Below, piece by piece: positions 20,401 to 31,272 of a DNA stretch of 64,000 bases. A model generated the notes under the pieces. That model was not told the origin of the DNA. It searched no databases and saw only the letters and a list, made by a program, of their open reading frames with translations. This DNA is from Ursus arctos (taxonomy: Eukaryota > Chordata > Mammalia > Carnivora > Ursidae): positions 7,392,566-7,456,565 of the forward strand of contig NC_079873.1 of NCBI RefSeq assembly GCF_023065955.2, written 5' to 3'. How positions within the stretch are numbered: position 1 is the first letter of the stretch; each line of letters starts with the position of its first letter. Made by a program: the position numbers and the translations under genes.

Positions 20401-20500
20401 GGGTAGGAAGGAGGAAAAGAGAAAAAGAAGGAAAGGGAATGGTAGGGAAAGGAAGGGAAGGAAGAAAGGGAGGAAGGGGGGAAGGGAGGGAGGAAGGACA
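20401..20500. repeat. Polypurine (GGAAG/GAAA)n tract
   Basis: About 100 bases that are almost exclusively A and G on the plus strand, with mirror-like blocks (GGAAAGGAAGGGAAGGAAGAAAGG). Potential triplex-forming sequence. The matching minus-strand leucine/proline-rich frame is a composition artefact. Confidence 0.85.
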
Positions 20501-21009
20501 GACTGTTGATAGTTAATGCATAAATAGTTAAGGGCGACGGTTGTCTTCAGAATTCCCTCCATTAGAGCACTTAATTTGTTTCTGCACATTTTAGTTCGCT
20601 AAGCAGAAAATAAGAGAATATCAGGACACTGCAGCCCTTCTAGCTCAACCTTTTCTCCTATCATGGTCCCGACGAGCCTCACACCACTGTTGCCCTTCAC
20701 CTTGGGACCATTTCTCCTGTCCCATTAGTCAAGAGACCAATGACTCTGAGGGAGAGTGCCATCAGAGGGGAATCTATGTCCCCAAAGATTCTGCCCATCT
20801 GCTGACCCCGAAAATGTTTCAGAATCTTCCCAACTTATGCAACAAAAGAGCTCTGAAGTTTGGGGCCAGGAGAGAGATGGCTGGGTACTGGAGGCTATGG
20901 GGGGGCAGGAAAAGTGAACTTTGGGTACTGTAGGCACATTCTGGTTTTAGCCCAATCTCCCTAGCTCCTAGGGGACAACCCCGTCAGTGGGGCGGGGAGT
21001 CCTCGTCAG
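20501..21009. other. Unique-looking noncoding sequence
   Basis: No family recognised. The open frame on the minus strand at 20725-20937 has no known domain. Confidence 0.4.
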
Positions 21010-21185
21010 CATCGTAGTGGTAACAGTAACAGAGAACGCCTGCTACAGATTATGTAAAGGTTTCACGTATCTGACCTCATTGAATCACCTGGAATAAATA
21101 CAATTTTCGGTACAATTTGTTCTCATTTTAAAGACGAAGACACAGATTCCGGCAGTAGATGTAACCTGCCCAAAGTAATAGATAG
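21010..21185 (-). mobile_element. MIR SINE, minus strand
   Basis: GGTAACAGTAACAGAGAACGCC..., TATGTAAAGGTTTCACGTATCTGACCTCATTGAATCACC, TCATTTTAAAGACGAAGACACAG and GTAACCTGCCCAAAGTAATA follow the reversed MIR consensus. Confidence 0.65.
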
Positions 21186-21225
21186 ACAGACATGACAGTA
21201 ATAGATAGATAGTAATAGCAAGTGA
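21186..21225. repeat. (ATAG)n microsatellite
   Basis: TAGATAGACAGACATGACAGTAATAGATAGATAGTAATAG; short and interrupted. Confidence 0.7.
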
Positions 21226-21234
21226 TACACGGAA

Positions 21235-21770
21235 CCCTCCTTCCTCAGACATCTGCTCTCCCTCCCACTTTCCTTCAGATCTTCTCCGTTGTCTCCTTTA
21301 TGTGAGGCCTTCCCCAACCTCTTTATATAGAATTGCAGCCTCCTCCAAATGCCTTCCTTTTAAAATTTTTCTTCATTGCACTTACCACTTTATTTATTTA
21401 TTTATTATATTTTATTTGAGAGAGAGAAAGAGCACGGGCAGATAGAAGGGGCAGAGGGAGTGGGAGAAGCAGGCTCCCCACCGGGCAAGGACCCTGAGAT
21501 CATGACCTGAGCCAAAGGCAGACGCTTAACTGACTGAGCCACCCAGGCGTCCCGCACTGACCACCTTCTAATCACTACAGAGCACATCCGTTTATTTTTA
21601 TATTGTCTACCCATCAACATTCCCCTCCTCAAGATATAAATTCCACGAGGACAGTCATTTTCTTCCTCTTTCTCTGTTGAGGGCTCTATCCCTGGCACGT
21701 AGACCGGTGCCTGGCATACAGAAAATTCTCATCAATATCTGTTGAATAAATAAAGGATTCGATAAGGACT
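21235..21770 (+). mobile_element. L2 LINE 3' end, split by a SINE
   Basis: GTCTCCTTTATGTGAGGCCTTCCCCAACC (L2 3' region) runs to CATTGCACTTACCAC at 21388. After the SINE it continues GACCACC...TTTATTTTTATATTGTCTACCC, AAATTCCACGAGGACAGTCATTTT and GCCTGGCATACAGAAAATTCTCATCAATATCTGTTGAATAAATAAAGG, the L2 terminus. Confidence 0.75.
21390..21553 (-). mobile_element. CAN-SINE with internal deletion, minus strand
   Basis: TTTATTTATTTATTATATTTTATTTGAGAGAGAG to GACTGAGCCACCCAGGCGTCCC. The 'CCTGATGTGGGGCTCGATC' block is missing: CACCGGGCAAGGACCCTGAGATCATG is contracted. The TSD is imperfect (GCACTTACCAC / GCACTGACCAC). Confidence 0.92.
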
Positions 21771-22162
21771 CTGCTGTCTGGGTCTGTGACTTCTCAACTA
21801 TATTTTCAAGGGATAGTACACCATTTCATATCCCACTTGTTAATTATATTCTACTTTCCGGCTTTCACCAGTTTCCACTGTTAAATTTAAGTGTCCTACA
21901 AAGTTCACTAAAGCCAATAGTGCCTTTGGAATATTAAATTTGCAGAAAATAGCATAAAAATAATTGTTAAAGCTTGATATAATGTTAAATATTATATGTG
22001 CGTCTACTATCAAATCCGGATTTTCCCTTTTCTGATAGTTAGAAATGTGATATACTTAATGTAACTAAAACAAACACTCCTCTATATATGTGATTATATG
22101 GTAGGAACTATCGACATTGAAAAGCGATGTGCTTATTTAGCTATGATTATACCTCTATTTTA
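21771..22162. other. AT-rich unassigned sequence
   Basis: Nothing recognised. Confidence 0.4.
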
Positions 22163-22357
22163 TTTTTATTTTTAAAACATATTTTATTTATTTGACAGAG
22201 AGAGAGAGCCCAAGCAGGGGGAGTAGCAGGCAGTGGGAGAGGGAGAAGCAGGCTCCTACCGAGTGGGGAGCCTGACGCAGAGCTCAAACCCAGGACCCTG
22301 GGATCACGACCTGAGCTGAAGGCAGACACTTCACCGACTGAGCCCCCCAGGTACCCC
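22163..22357 (-). mobile_element. CAN-SINE, minus strand
   Basis: AACATATTTTATTTATTTGACAGAGAGAGAG, CAGGCTCCTACCGAGTGGGGAGCC, ACCCTGGGATCACGACCTGAGC, GACTGAGCCCCCCAGGTACCCC. TSD-like CTCTATTTTA / TTCTATTTTA flanks. Confidence 0.93.
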
Positions 22358-22735
22358 TATATTTCTATTTTAGGCACAATGATCAGGCACCCTCCGTGCC
22401 TGGACTAAATATAAGTAAAGAGCCCTCTGAAGAGTAGAAATAGTTGTCTCACAAATTTTGTCGAATGTGTCAGCTTTGAAAATGTGTTTCCTTGGGATGA
22501 TTCCCTTTAAGAATGTCATGAGACCAAGAAAATTCGCCATCATAAAGCCTCTGAGATGTCCTGCAGAAAGATACCTGTGTAACTCTGTTCCAGGGTTTCC
22601 TTAACTTATGTGACCATGGGCCCGCCATGTGTGGACATCTGGAATAACTCACTTCGAGAAAGCTGGCTAAAAGCAATTATTTAAAATTCCTTTACTATGT
22701 CCTACACAAATACCCCAACCATCTTCATGTTTGAG
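22358..22735. other. Unique-looking noncoding sequence
   Basis: Nothing recognised. Confidence 0.4.
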
Positions 22736-22792
22736 GAAAGAAGGGAGAGAGAGGGGGTAAGAGGGAGTAGAAAAGAGGAGAGAAGAGGATAG
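22736..22792. repeat. GA-rich purine tract
   Basis: GAAAGAAGGGAGAGAGAGGGGG...GAAAAGAGGAGAGAAGAGG, nearly all purine. Confidence 0.8.
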
Positions 22793-22865
22793 CTTAAAGT
22801 AAGATAAGCTTTGCTCGTTAATGATTCTTCCTTCCCTTTGGTGCATTCAAAGTAGTTCCTTTTTT

Positions 22866-22980
22866 GGGGCGCCTGGCTGGCTCAGGTGGTGGAGCGTGCG
22901 ACTCTTGACCTTGGGGCTGTGAGTTCCAGCCCCACGTCGGGTGTAGAGATTACTTAAAAATAAAATCTTTAAAAAAATAC
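22866..22980 (+). mobile_element. Short old tRNA-derived SINE, plus strand
   Basis: GGGGCGCCTGGCTGGCTCAGG, GGAGCGTGCGACTCTTGACCTTGGGGCTGTGAG, CCCCACGTCGGGTGTAGAG, TAAAATCTTTAAAAAAA. TSD AGTTCCTTTTT at 22854-22864 and 22981-22991. Only the tRNA-like head plus tail is present. Confidence 0.92.
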
Positions 22981-22991
22981 AGTTCCTTTTT

Positions 22992-24485
22992 CTTTTAAAA
23001 TCAATACATAAAGACTAAATGCCAGTTTTATTTCATCTCTGAGGTCTGACGAACGGCAATGAGATTTATCCTAATATAAATCACTAAAACAAATCTATTG
23101 CAAAAACGTCTCTTAAATACATTTTGGAGAGCTGTTATAATATCATTTTTGTTGACAGACTAGTTTCACCAAAAGCATATGGAGCTAGTTTCACAGGAAA
23201 AGAAGACGTAAATGGACTTCTTTAAATCCAGGGCCTGGTGCAATATTTAGCCCATCCCCTCCCTTTCTCCACCCAGCGCCTTGTCCAGTAACCTTCCCAT
23301 CAGACACCTCGCTTTTTGAAGCGGTCACAAGTCTGTCCTGTTTACGGTGTAGCTCTACTTAACTGTGACATTTACAAAGTACATTTAGCTCTAAGCTTCA
23401 CTTATTATGTCATTAGCAGGTCAAAATTTTTCTTAGGAATTTTTTTCTAAAGGAAAACACCGTTCAGTGAGAATCCAGGGACTACCACGTTGCTACCCAG
23501 TGTGGTGGCTGTTAGCAAAGCGTCCAAGGAAATGGCCAAAATGGTCTCCTACCACTGCCGTCACCAGTAGCCCCGCCTCGCTAGCCTTCATGAGCCTTCA
23601 GACCCTTCCAATTGCTGTGGATTTGGTTTTGTGAAGCCCGCAAAACTCCATCAAGCTGATGTAGCCTGCGACTCCCAATCGAAGTTACGACAGAATCCAA
23701 ATGTCACTGTACCAACAAATGTTGCTAAAAAAGGAGGCGAGTTGAGAAATATTAAACTCAAAGAATGAGAGAAAGAAAGGAAGAGAAAAAAGAAAGACTA
23801 TAATCACCTAGCCTCCTTTCCTTTACGATTTTTTGTTTTGATTCTCAAAACATTGTTAAATTTAATTTGCTAAACCTTGTTAAGCATTAGATGGATGTTG
23901 GATAAGCTTTAACAGGAAATTTGAGGCTTTATTCAATCCCTTTGTTACTATGAAGTCAATGTAAGTTTCATAACACTCTGGGGTGACTTCTTTGCATCTT
24001 AAAAATTGAGGCAGCTATGAAAACTGTATCTTGGCAAGCAAACTTGATTTGTCCCAGGCAGTACGGCAGTAGGTTTGCTCGGAGAAATCCATACTATCCT
24101 TGCTAGGAGCACTGGGTCAGGTATGACCACAAAAGAAACAGGTTACAGTACAGGATTACAAGAAACTTAGAATCCAGTAGATAAAACAGGGCGGGCACAA
24201 AGTTACAGATGAATGGGTATTTCTCCTTTCTAGTAAACCTAATATTTGCAACTTTGATTTTCAAGGACTGGTACAATATGGGACCAATGATTTTATAACC
24301 TTCTGAATGTGGTGGCCAGAGTACATTATACGTTAGATAAAAGCTCGGGAAAGTGGGATACTGCCACCTAGCTCAATAGACATTGTCAATACCACATGAA
24401 CGCAGCTTTGGTAAAGCTGAAAGGGGTTAGCTTCGCACCCTTTGATTTTATGGAAGATAGTGAAGTTTCAGGAGTTTTGTAAAGA
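22992..24485. other. 1.5-kb repeat-poor block
   Basis: Apart from a GA-rich stretch near 23764-23798, no repeat is recognised. No open frame with a known domain. Confidence 0.45.
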
Positions 24486-24705
24486 AGCCAGTGTGTTGTG
24501 ATGGAGAGCGCCTGGTCTTTGAGGTCTCATAATTCCCAGTTGTTGTGTGTGATCTTGGGCAGGTCCCTTGACATCTCTGAAGCCTAGTTTCCTTTTCTGT
24601 GACATGGAACAAAAAGCCCTACTCCACAGATATTGTCGAGAAGATGAAATGAGATGGTGTGCCTCCTTAACTCTACCCGGCACATGATAAAAGCCCAGGA
24701 AACGT
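24486..24705 (+). mobile_element. MIR SINE, plus strand (left of an inverted pair)
   Basis: GTGATGGAGAGCGCCTGGTCTTTGAGGTC, GTGTGATCTTGGGCAGGTCCCTTGACATCTCTGAAGCC, TTTTCTGTGACATGG and GATGAAATGAGATGG follow the MIR consensus in sense orientation. Confidence 0.78.
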
Positions 24706-24726
24706 GGGTTCCTTTAGTCTTAGTAC

Positions 24727-24960
24727 TAACCGACGTTAATATTTATTGAGGGCATCTCAGCCACTGCACTGGGCATTCTCCGTTCTTCATCTCATTTAAT
24801 CTTTACAACAGCTCCATGTAGGTGGCACTCTTAGTCTCCCCAATTTGCAGACGAGGACATTGAGACCCAGAAAGGGAGAGTAACTTGTGCAAGAACACAT
24901 TCCTAATGAGCAGTGGAGCTAAGATTTTCCTCCAAGTCCTGCCTTTTCCACTCACTAGCC
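24727..24960 (-). mobile_element. MIR SINE, minus strand (right of an inverted pair)
   Basis: CATCTCATTTAATCTTTACAACAGCTCC, TTTGCAGACGAGGACATTGAGACCCAG, GAGTAACTTGTGCAAGAACAC and GAGCTAAGATTTTCCTCCAAGTC follow the reversed MIR consensus. Only 21 bases separate it from the sense copy. Confidence 0.78.
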
Positions 24961-25004
24961 AAGTACGGCCCCGCCAGCTCATTCGCTAATGGCGAGGGCG
25001 CGCA

Positions 25005-25128
25005 GTCCACTATTCATTGGACAAATATTACTAAGTACTCATTACGTTTCAGGCACTGGATGGGCTGCTGAAGATGCAATGATGAGTGAAACAGACATGG
25101 CCCTAGCCCTCCCAGAGCTCACAACCCA
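25005..25128 (-). mobile_element. Ancient LINE-like fragment (L2-age)
   Basis: TATTCATTGGACAAATATTACTAAGTACTCATTACGTTTCAGGCACTGG...GTGAAACAGACATGGCCCTAGCCCTCCCAGAGCTCACA resembles the 'CAACAAATATTTATTGAGTGCCTACTATGTGCCAGGCACTG' repeat. Confidence 0.6.
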
Positions 25129-25134
25129 ACCCAG

Positions 25135-25345
25135 GGGTTCCCTGCTTCGGTGCTGTTGGCATTTGGAGCTGGACAATTCTTTGCCGAGGACGGCCGTCCC
25201 GTGCACTGCAGGACGTTAAATAGCATCCCCGGCTTCCACCAGCTAGCTGCCAGGAGCACGGCACCCACCCCCCTCAAGTCGCGACGACCCCAAATATCTC
25301 CAGACGTTGCCAAATGTCTTCTGGGGAGGAAACTGGTCTGAATAA
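25135..25345. mobile_element. hAT-type MER element (second copy)
   Basis: GGTGCTGTTGGCATTTGGAGCTGGACAATTC, CACTGCAGGACGTTAAATAGCATCCCCGGC, CGACGACCCCAAATATCTCCAGACGTTGCCAAATGTC. Same family and orientation as 12957-13190. Confidence 0.75.
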
Positions 25346-28300
25346 GAACACTGCTCTTGTGAACACAATATTAAGAGTCTTATGCTTAAGGACTTAGGAA
25401 ACTCTTACTCAGCCTGAGGCTTTCTAAGATACCCAGCTTCTCTTTAAAAAGCAAAAAGCCCCAGTCATCCGCCATAATGCCTGACATGTAACTACCACCT
25501 AACGAAAAGGTTCCACATTGTTCTAAGGAAAGGTTTCTTGTTGGAACCATCTCTGCTTTGGAAAGGAAGTCAATCGAATTTTCTCTATAGAAATACATTA
25601 TAGAAACACGTTTTATAGTCAACTTACCCTGAGACAGGGTATACCATAAATTACTATGCTTTCAAAAAATACTAAAGGGATATGAAGACTTAGTGACTAA
25701 TACCATCGTGGGGGCTAATTATAGCTCTATAACTGGGTGGGGGAGGAAAGCATTGACTTTGGGGAGCCTGGAATCAAGGGTTGCTGCGTTCAGCGTCTGC
25801 AGGTTTATCACAGTATTTCCAGGTCGCTGGGGGATTAGTCCTGGTAGGTCAACTGTTGCAATCCAGAAATTACACAACAGTCCCAACACGGATGATCCTG
25901 GGATTTCCGGACTTTCGGGATGCTCCTCTCTACACTGAGACTCAGGGACCCAGGCTTTGACAACCTTATGGCTCTGCTGTCTTGTAGGTATTCGGAATTT
26001 TCACCTTCAGCAGTGAAGGGGAGAAGAGAGAGTGCGCAGAGCGCAATGGGGGTTTTACAGACCATGACCAGAATCTTGATATTCTGTTGATAAGAACTCA
26101 GTGACATGACTACTGCTACCTATAAGGGAGGCTAGAAAATGAAGTCCAGCGACGTGTCCAGGAGGGAAAGGAGGATTGTTTGAACATAGAGCCATACTTT
26201 GCCTAAGAGCCATACATTGTCTAATTTTCTGGTTTATAAAATCAGGATATTATATACTTTATAAAGATTCTGTGAAGACTAATGAGATATTTGTAAGCTA
26301 CATTCTTCCCAAAGACATATCTGATATCCGGAGAATAATACACTCTACTAATTTATAGCCCCATTATGAATAGACACATTCTTAATCCCTGGCAGACATC
26401 CTGATGTGGTCAATCCGTTATCAGTCGTTAAGAAAAGGCAAATGTGCTATGCGGTACAAGTTCATGTCCCCCAGCAATGGCGTAATATTTTCTTTTGCTC
26501 TCAATGTGTGAATTATTAAAAATAAGCTAGCTACAATGTCATCATTTTTGATTATATCAAAAATGAAGGCAGAGACAGGACTGCTTCCAATCTGTGAAGT
26601 TATTTAGCATTTAATATTCCCTTTGGGAAATCAATACGGTTTGGGGGAGATTATTTATATACCACTAGTCAAGTGTGGTTTAAATAAATGCACTGTGTTG
26701 CTAGAGTTATGTGAATGAATCTTTCAATGTCAAGACCTTACTATTGAATAAAGAGATATGATCATAAATCAGCTAATGGGAAAATGGTTAGTAGAAATTA
26801 TCTGGTCATTTTTCTGACGTAGATGAATACCTTAGATTCTGTTTTCTAGTATTTATTCAAATCATAAATATGAATGTCTGGGCATTGTATGTCAAGATAT
26901 TAACATTTATTAGTTATTTAAAATGTATATTCTATGAAATTAAATTTATTTTAGGGGTGAAATGTGGGCTGGTGGTTCAGACATGTATAAATTATTCATG
27001 TGTTTTAAAACCAATTAGGTAAAAAAAGAAGTAATTAAATCACAACAAAGTAATCCCGACTCTTAAGTCGTCAGGGTGCTTTCTTCACAATTCAGAAAAC
27101 AAATCGGTTCCTTCCAAGCTTGATGGAGGTTTGAAGCAGAAGAGGATGGTTAGCAGGTCAGAAAGAAGAAGGGAAATGGACAGAAGTCTAGGGTGTCTGA
27201 GCTAAACCACAGATTGGTTTATTTCTCCTTACGTCACTTGACCCCCCTCAAAGAGAACACCAAAGTTCCTGGGAGAAATGAGAAGAAAGTGCAACTAGAG
27301 AGACTGACTACTCCCAAGCCATCCTGAGGGTATTTGGGAAGTGAGAACCTGGAAGCCTCACTTGGAACAGAGGGCCCCCACTGCCTTTCCTTTTCTGCAC
27401 TTAGCTATTTATCAGACAACACGTATGCCCCGCTTTTGGTAGACAGAACGCGGAACCAGAGGGATAAATTCATGGGTCGTTATTAAATTTACAAAGGGAT
27501 TCCACACCTTACCCCAACATTCCCTTTAAAATATATTTAACTCTTGACTTTACCCTGGAGTCAGTGAGAACCGTTTTCGGCTGAATAAAAATTATTTTCA
27601 CACATTTAGGCTGAACACGAAACTGTCAACATCCGACCATTTTGACAGGCAAATGGCAAGTTTTTAAGGTTAACCTTAAGGTTAAGTTTCCCAGGAACAT
27701 ATCCTTCGTACAAAGTAAGGTATGTCCTGCTGACGAACCCAGTGATAAATCAGATGGGGAAACAATGGAGGAAAATAATTCACAGCATATTTCGAGGTAA
27801 CTCAAAATCTCCATGATTCTGACTCCCAGCACTCTTCAATGTGAGTACTCAAAGAAAACGTTTAACCTAAAACCTGACGTTGCCCAGTAATGGAGCGATG
27901 AAGATCAGTCAGTGGCTTTGCAAAAGAAAAAGAAGTGGTCGCTGATGCTATCTTTCACTGGCCACGGCGAGCAGCCGCACGTGTGCGGTGAACTGCAGAG
28001 GCCGTGTCTCGAGTCCCGGCCCTTCAGTATCTGGGAGAGACACAACAGCAGGCTGCAGGCAGGTTGGGCGAGTTCTGCCCTTTCTGGCTCATTTGTCTAA
28101 GAAAGAATTTGGTGACTTGACAAGTTTCTGAAAGTGGAGGAAAATTATTTGAGTGAAGGCAGCCAGAGGCAGTTACCAAATTCTGACCACCATCATCGTT
28201 GTCACCCACCGAAATTTAAACTCGAGTCCGAATTTATACAAGTGGATTCACTTACATGGTACAGAATTCACATGCTATTTATTAACGATCACTGGGTCCT

Positions 28301-29014
28301 TTCTTCTGAATCCTGTGCATTTTTGGATGGCATGATATTTTGGAAGCTGTAATCCTCTGGTGATAGGTTATAAGAGCCAGGTAAAACTTTCTTATTTTCT
28401 TCTAACTTAGGGTAATCATCTTGAGTTGCAAGGACGATTTTGATTCAAAAGACAAACTTCAGGAAAGGAAGTGAAAAAGTCAGAAAGTCTGGGGAAATCT
28501 GGAGGAGGGAGTGTGTGTGGGATGTGGGGAGTGAGGAAGACAGCGGATTCTTCCTTTTTTTTTTTTTAAGTGATTATTCACTTCTAAATGAGACAGCTCA
28601 ATCTAACTGACCCGAATTTATGGGTCTAACCACTGGGGAAGATTATGTGTCTGGAGTCCTCTGGGGAAAGAAGCTACCTGGCGGTCCAGCGTTCATGGTC
28701 AATTGTTATTACAGGTGTGGGAACTCGTTGCTGGCAAGGACAGAATTCCTAGGGCAGGAAATTCAGGTGGGGTTCACTGATGAGGTGGTTGGGAGGCAGC
28801 CAAAGCTGTATGCCAGTGAAGGGTTTAGGTAGCTCCTGGAGCCAGCGCTCTCTGCTCTGTACTTTAGAAGGCAGCACCAACCTAGTATTTGTCCTGATAG
28901 AAACGTAGGGCCAATTTTATGTGTCCATAGAATTTATTTTGCCCAGAAGTTGCACTAAACCAAGAAGCAGCCAACTTTTTACTCTTTCTGGAGTGACCAG
29001 ATTATATTGTATTG
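25346..29014. other. 3.7-kb SINE-free block
   Basis: The longest stretch without a carnivore SINE. 25840-26190 may hold an ancient repeat (AGAACTCAGTGACATGACTACTGC...AGGGAGGCTAGAAAATGAAGTC). 26190-27050 is AT-rich, non-simple sequence with the palindrome at 26542-26566. Frames at 27912-28352 and 28620-28832 have no known domain. Candidate conserved-noncoding territory. Confidence 0.45.
26542..26566. other. 11-base perfect inverted repeat
   Basis: TCATTTTTGAT (26542-26552), spacer TAT, ATCAAAAATGA (26556-26566). Could be a dimeric factor site or simple chance in AT-rich DNA. Confidence 0.6.
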
Positions 29015-29092
29015 TATTAGTTAATAAGTTACAAAATTACATAGTCACGGAATTAATAAGTTATATAAATTAATAAGTATATTAGTTATTGG
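29015..29092. repeat. AT-rich imperfect tandem repeat (TTAATAAGT-type)
   Basis: Four diverged units: TTAGTTAATAAGTTACA, GAATTAATAAGTTATAT, AAATTAATAAGTATATT and AGTTATT. Confidence 0.65.
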
Positions 29093-29255
29093 GCAACAAT
29101 TATGTCTTTGCAAGCAAAACCTGTGTATAGTGAAATGATCTATCTAAAAATGCATAGGTCCCTTAGAATAACTCTTGAGAAAAGGCTCTTACTACATAAA
29201 CCAGGGAGTGATCAGGGTAAGTGGATGAGGTGGATCTCTCATGATTGAATTATTA

Positions 29256-29361
29256 TTATTATTATTATTTTAAAGTAAGCTCTTTGCCCAACGTGGGACT
29301 TGAAATCACGACCCCAAGATCAAGGGTTGCATGCTTTACCGACTGAGCCAGCCAGGCTTCC
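29256..29361 (-). mobile_element. Short old tRNA-derived SINE, minus strand (first of three at one target)
   Basis: (ATT)n tail complement, TTTAAAGTAAGCTCTTTGCCCAACGTGGGACTTG, GGTTGCATGC, ACTGAGCCAGCCAGGC. Preceded by ATGATTGAATTATT (29242-29255). Confidence 0.88.
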
Positions 29362-29373
29362 CTGAATTATTTT

Positions 29374-29570
29374 ATTATTTTTTAAAAAGATTATTTATTT
29401 ATTTGACAGAGAGAGACAACGAGAGAGGGAACACAAGCAGGGGGAGTGGGAGAGGGAGAAGCAGGCTCCCTGCCGAGCAGGGAGCCCGATGCGGGGCTCG
29501 ATCCCAGGACCCTGGGATCATGACCTGAGCTGAAGGCAGATGCTCAATGGCTGAGCCACCCAGGCGCCCC
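29374..29570 (-). mobile_element. CAN-SINE, minus strand (second of three at one target)
   Basis: TTAAAAAGATTATTTATTTATTTGACAGAG, AAGCAGGCTCCCTGCCGAGCAGGGAGCCCG, GGACCCTGGGATCATGACCTGAGC, GCTGAGCCACCCAGGCGCCCC. Bracketed by TGAATTATTTT at 29363-29373 and 29571-29581. Confidence 0.94.
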
Positions 29571-29581
29571 TGAATTATTTT

Positions 29582-29688
29582 TTTAAGTTTTTTAAAAAAG
29601 TAAATTCTATGCCCAACACAGGGCTTGAACGCACGACCTTGAGATTGAGAATGGCACGTTCTACCAACTGAGCCAGCCAGGCACCCAA
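29582..29688 (-). mobile_element. Short old tRNA-derived SINE, minus strand (third of three at one target)
   Basis: TTTAAGTTTTTTAAAAAAGTAAATTCTATGCCCAACACAGGGCTTGAACGC...CAACTGAGCCAGCCAGGCACCC, followed by ACGATTGAATTATTTT, which matches the sequence left of the first copy. Confidence 0.88.
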
Positions 29689-29704
29689 CGATTGAATTAT
29701 TTTT

Positions 29705-30190
29705 AAAACACTTTTCTTTTTAAAAAATTACTCAAGTAGTTCATGGTCACTGTTGAACTATTAGAAAATCCAGGGAAGTAAATCAAAACTACTTGCGATC
29801 TAGCCTACCTTCCAAAGTCAGCCACTAGTAGCAATTTATTGTACAAGTTTTTCCTATGTTAATATAATGTAGCATATATTTTAAGTGGGATTAATCTGCC
29901 CTTTTACTATTTTAACTGCTATATAATATTCCAGTGTACATTATTTCAGTCAGTCCACTTTTGTTGGCCCTTTAGATCGTTTACCATGTTTTGGCTCAAA
30001 TGTAGACTGTTATCAAAACTGTTTGATACTCATGTTAGCAGATTTGCCCAATTACTTCCTGAGGCTAAATTCCTAGATGGAGGATTGATTGTGAACAGGA
30101 CATAATTTTTTTGTGGAGGTTTTAATGCAGATGATGAAGTACTTCCCTTAAAACTTATATTTATTTGCAATCCCACCAACCATATGAGAG
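29705..30190 (-). mobile_element. Old LINE-1 3' region, minus strand
   Basis: Diverged antisense L1 text: AAAATTACTCAAGTAGTTCATGG..., CTGCTATATAATATTCCAGTGTACATTATTTCAGTCAGTCC, TTTACCATGTTTTGGC and TCCTGAGGCTAAATTCCTAGATGGAGGATTG. Confidence 0.6.
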
Positions 30191-31162
30191 TTATTAGTTT
30201 GTTTTAAGAGTTTCCAGCCAGGCCATTCCCTATTTTGGAGGAGACGAGGGCATATTTCCCAATTTCCTTCCTTCCTTCCTCCCTCTGACACTGATCTGTA
30301 ACCTACCACGTTCAGGCATTGGACACAAAGTCTCCGATCACATTAGCCAGCATGTGTGGGAGAGTAATGATTCTGTACGTTCTCTTCTTTTGGCCTCTTA
30401 TGTAATCCACGTAAATATCATGGAACATTCTAACATGTTGACTTCCAATCTCCCTTTTCCAGATGCTTTTCACATCTGGAAGGAACACAAATTCTTGTGT
30501 CAGACCATGCTCCTTGACTTTTTTTTCTGGAAATAGTGTCACCATAACTCTGAGAGACAGAAACCAGCCATGTTGCATCTCCAGGCTGACTGTCGAATTC
30601 ATTAAGTAGCTCTTCCTGGTCCCGCCTCACTGACGGTGCTATGCTGTCTCCTCTACACCTCCCCACCCCTTAACCCCGAGTCCGAAGCAGTGCAGAGACA
30701 AGAGCGCATGGGTCATTTTGGTGCCCTTCCTCCTTTACGCCAGATTCTCTATTATATTAACAAGCTACTTTCATGATGCTCTTAGAAGCCAGGATGCCTA
30801 ACAGTCTTCTTGTCAAGGAAAGTGACAGTCAATTAATGAGGGTTTTCTCTATTGTTTTAAGTAGAAAGACCCCAGAGAGCTTTTAAATTAGTGAGAGGCA
30901 CTTTGGACCTCACCCTTGCCCCAGAATGGTCTGACAAGTTTCAGATCATTAAGGGACCTCTTTCAAGCCCTGTTAAATGTTGGGGCTTTTCCTGTGACTA
31001 TGAAAGTCAAGCAAACCAGTCCCGTGATTATAAACTAAAAAAACACATTTAGGTGTACATAATGTGAAACATGATTAAAACACTCCCAGCCATATCGATC
31101 CATATACAATATTAGGAGTTTAGGAATTCTGCCTCTTTTAAAGTAAAAGTAAAATTACAAGG
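30191..31162. other. Unique-looking noncoding sequence
   Basis: A small CCTTCCTTCCTTCC run near 30263-30280. Overlapping minus-strand frames at 30312-30666 show no recognisable domain. Confidence 0.4.
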
Positions 31163-31272
31163 TACAGTTGATGCTCGAACAAGACAGGTTTGAAATGCAT
31201 GGGTTCTTTTATACATGGACTTTTCCCGATAAATACAGTACAATAGTGTAAATGTATTTTCCTTATGATTTT

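Noticed and set aside
20302..20589. Leucine/proline/phenylalanine-rich minus-strand frame resembling a membrane protein
   Set aside because: It is the complement of a GGAAG/GAAA purine tract.
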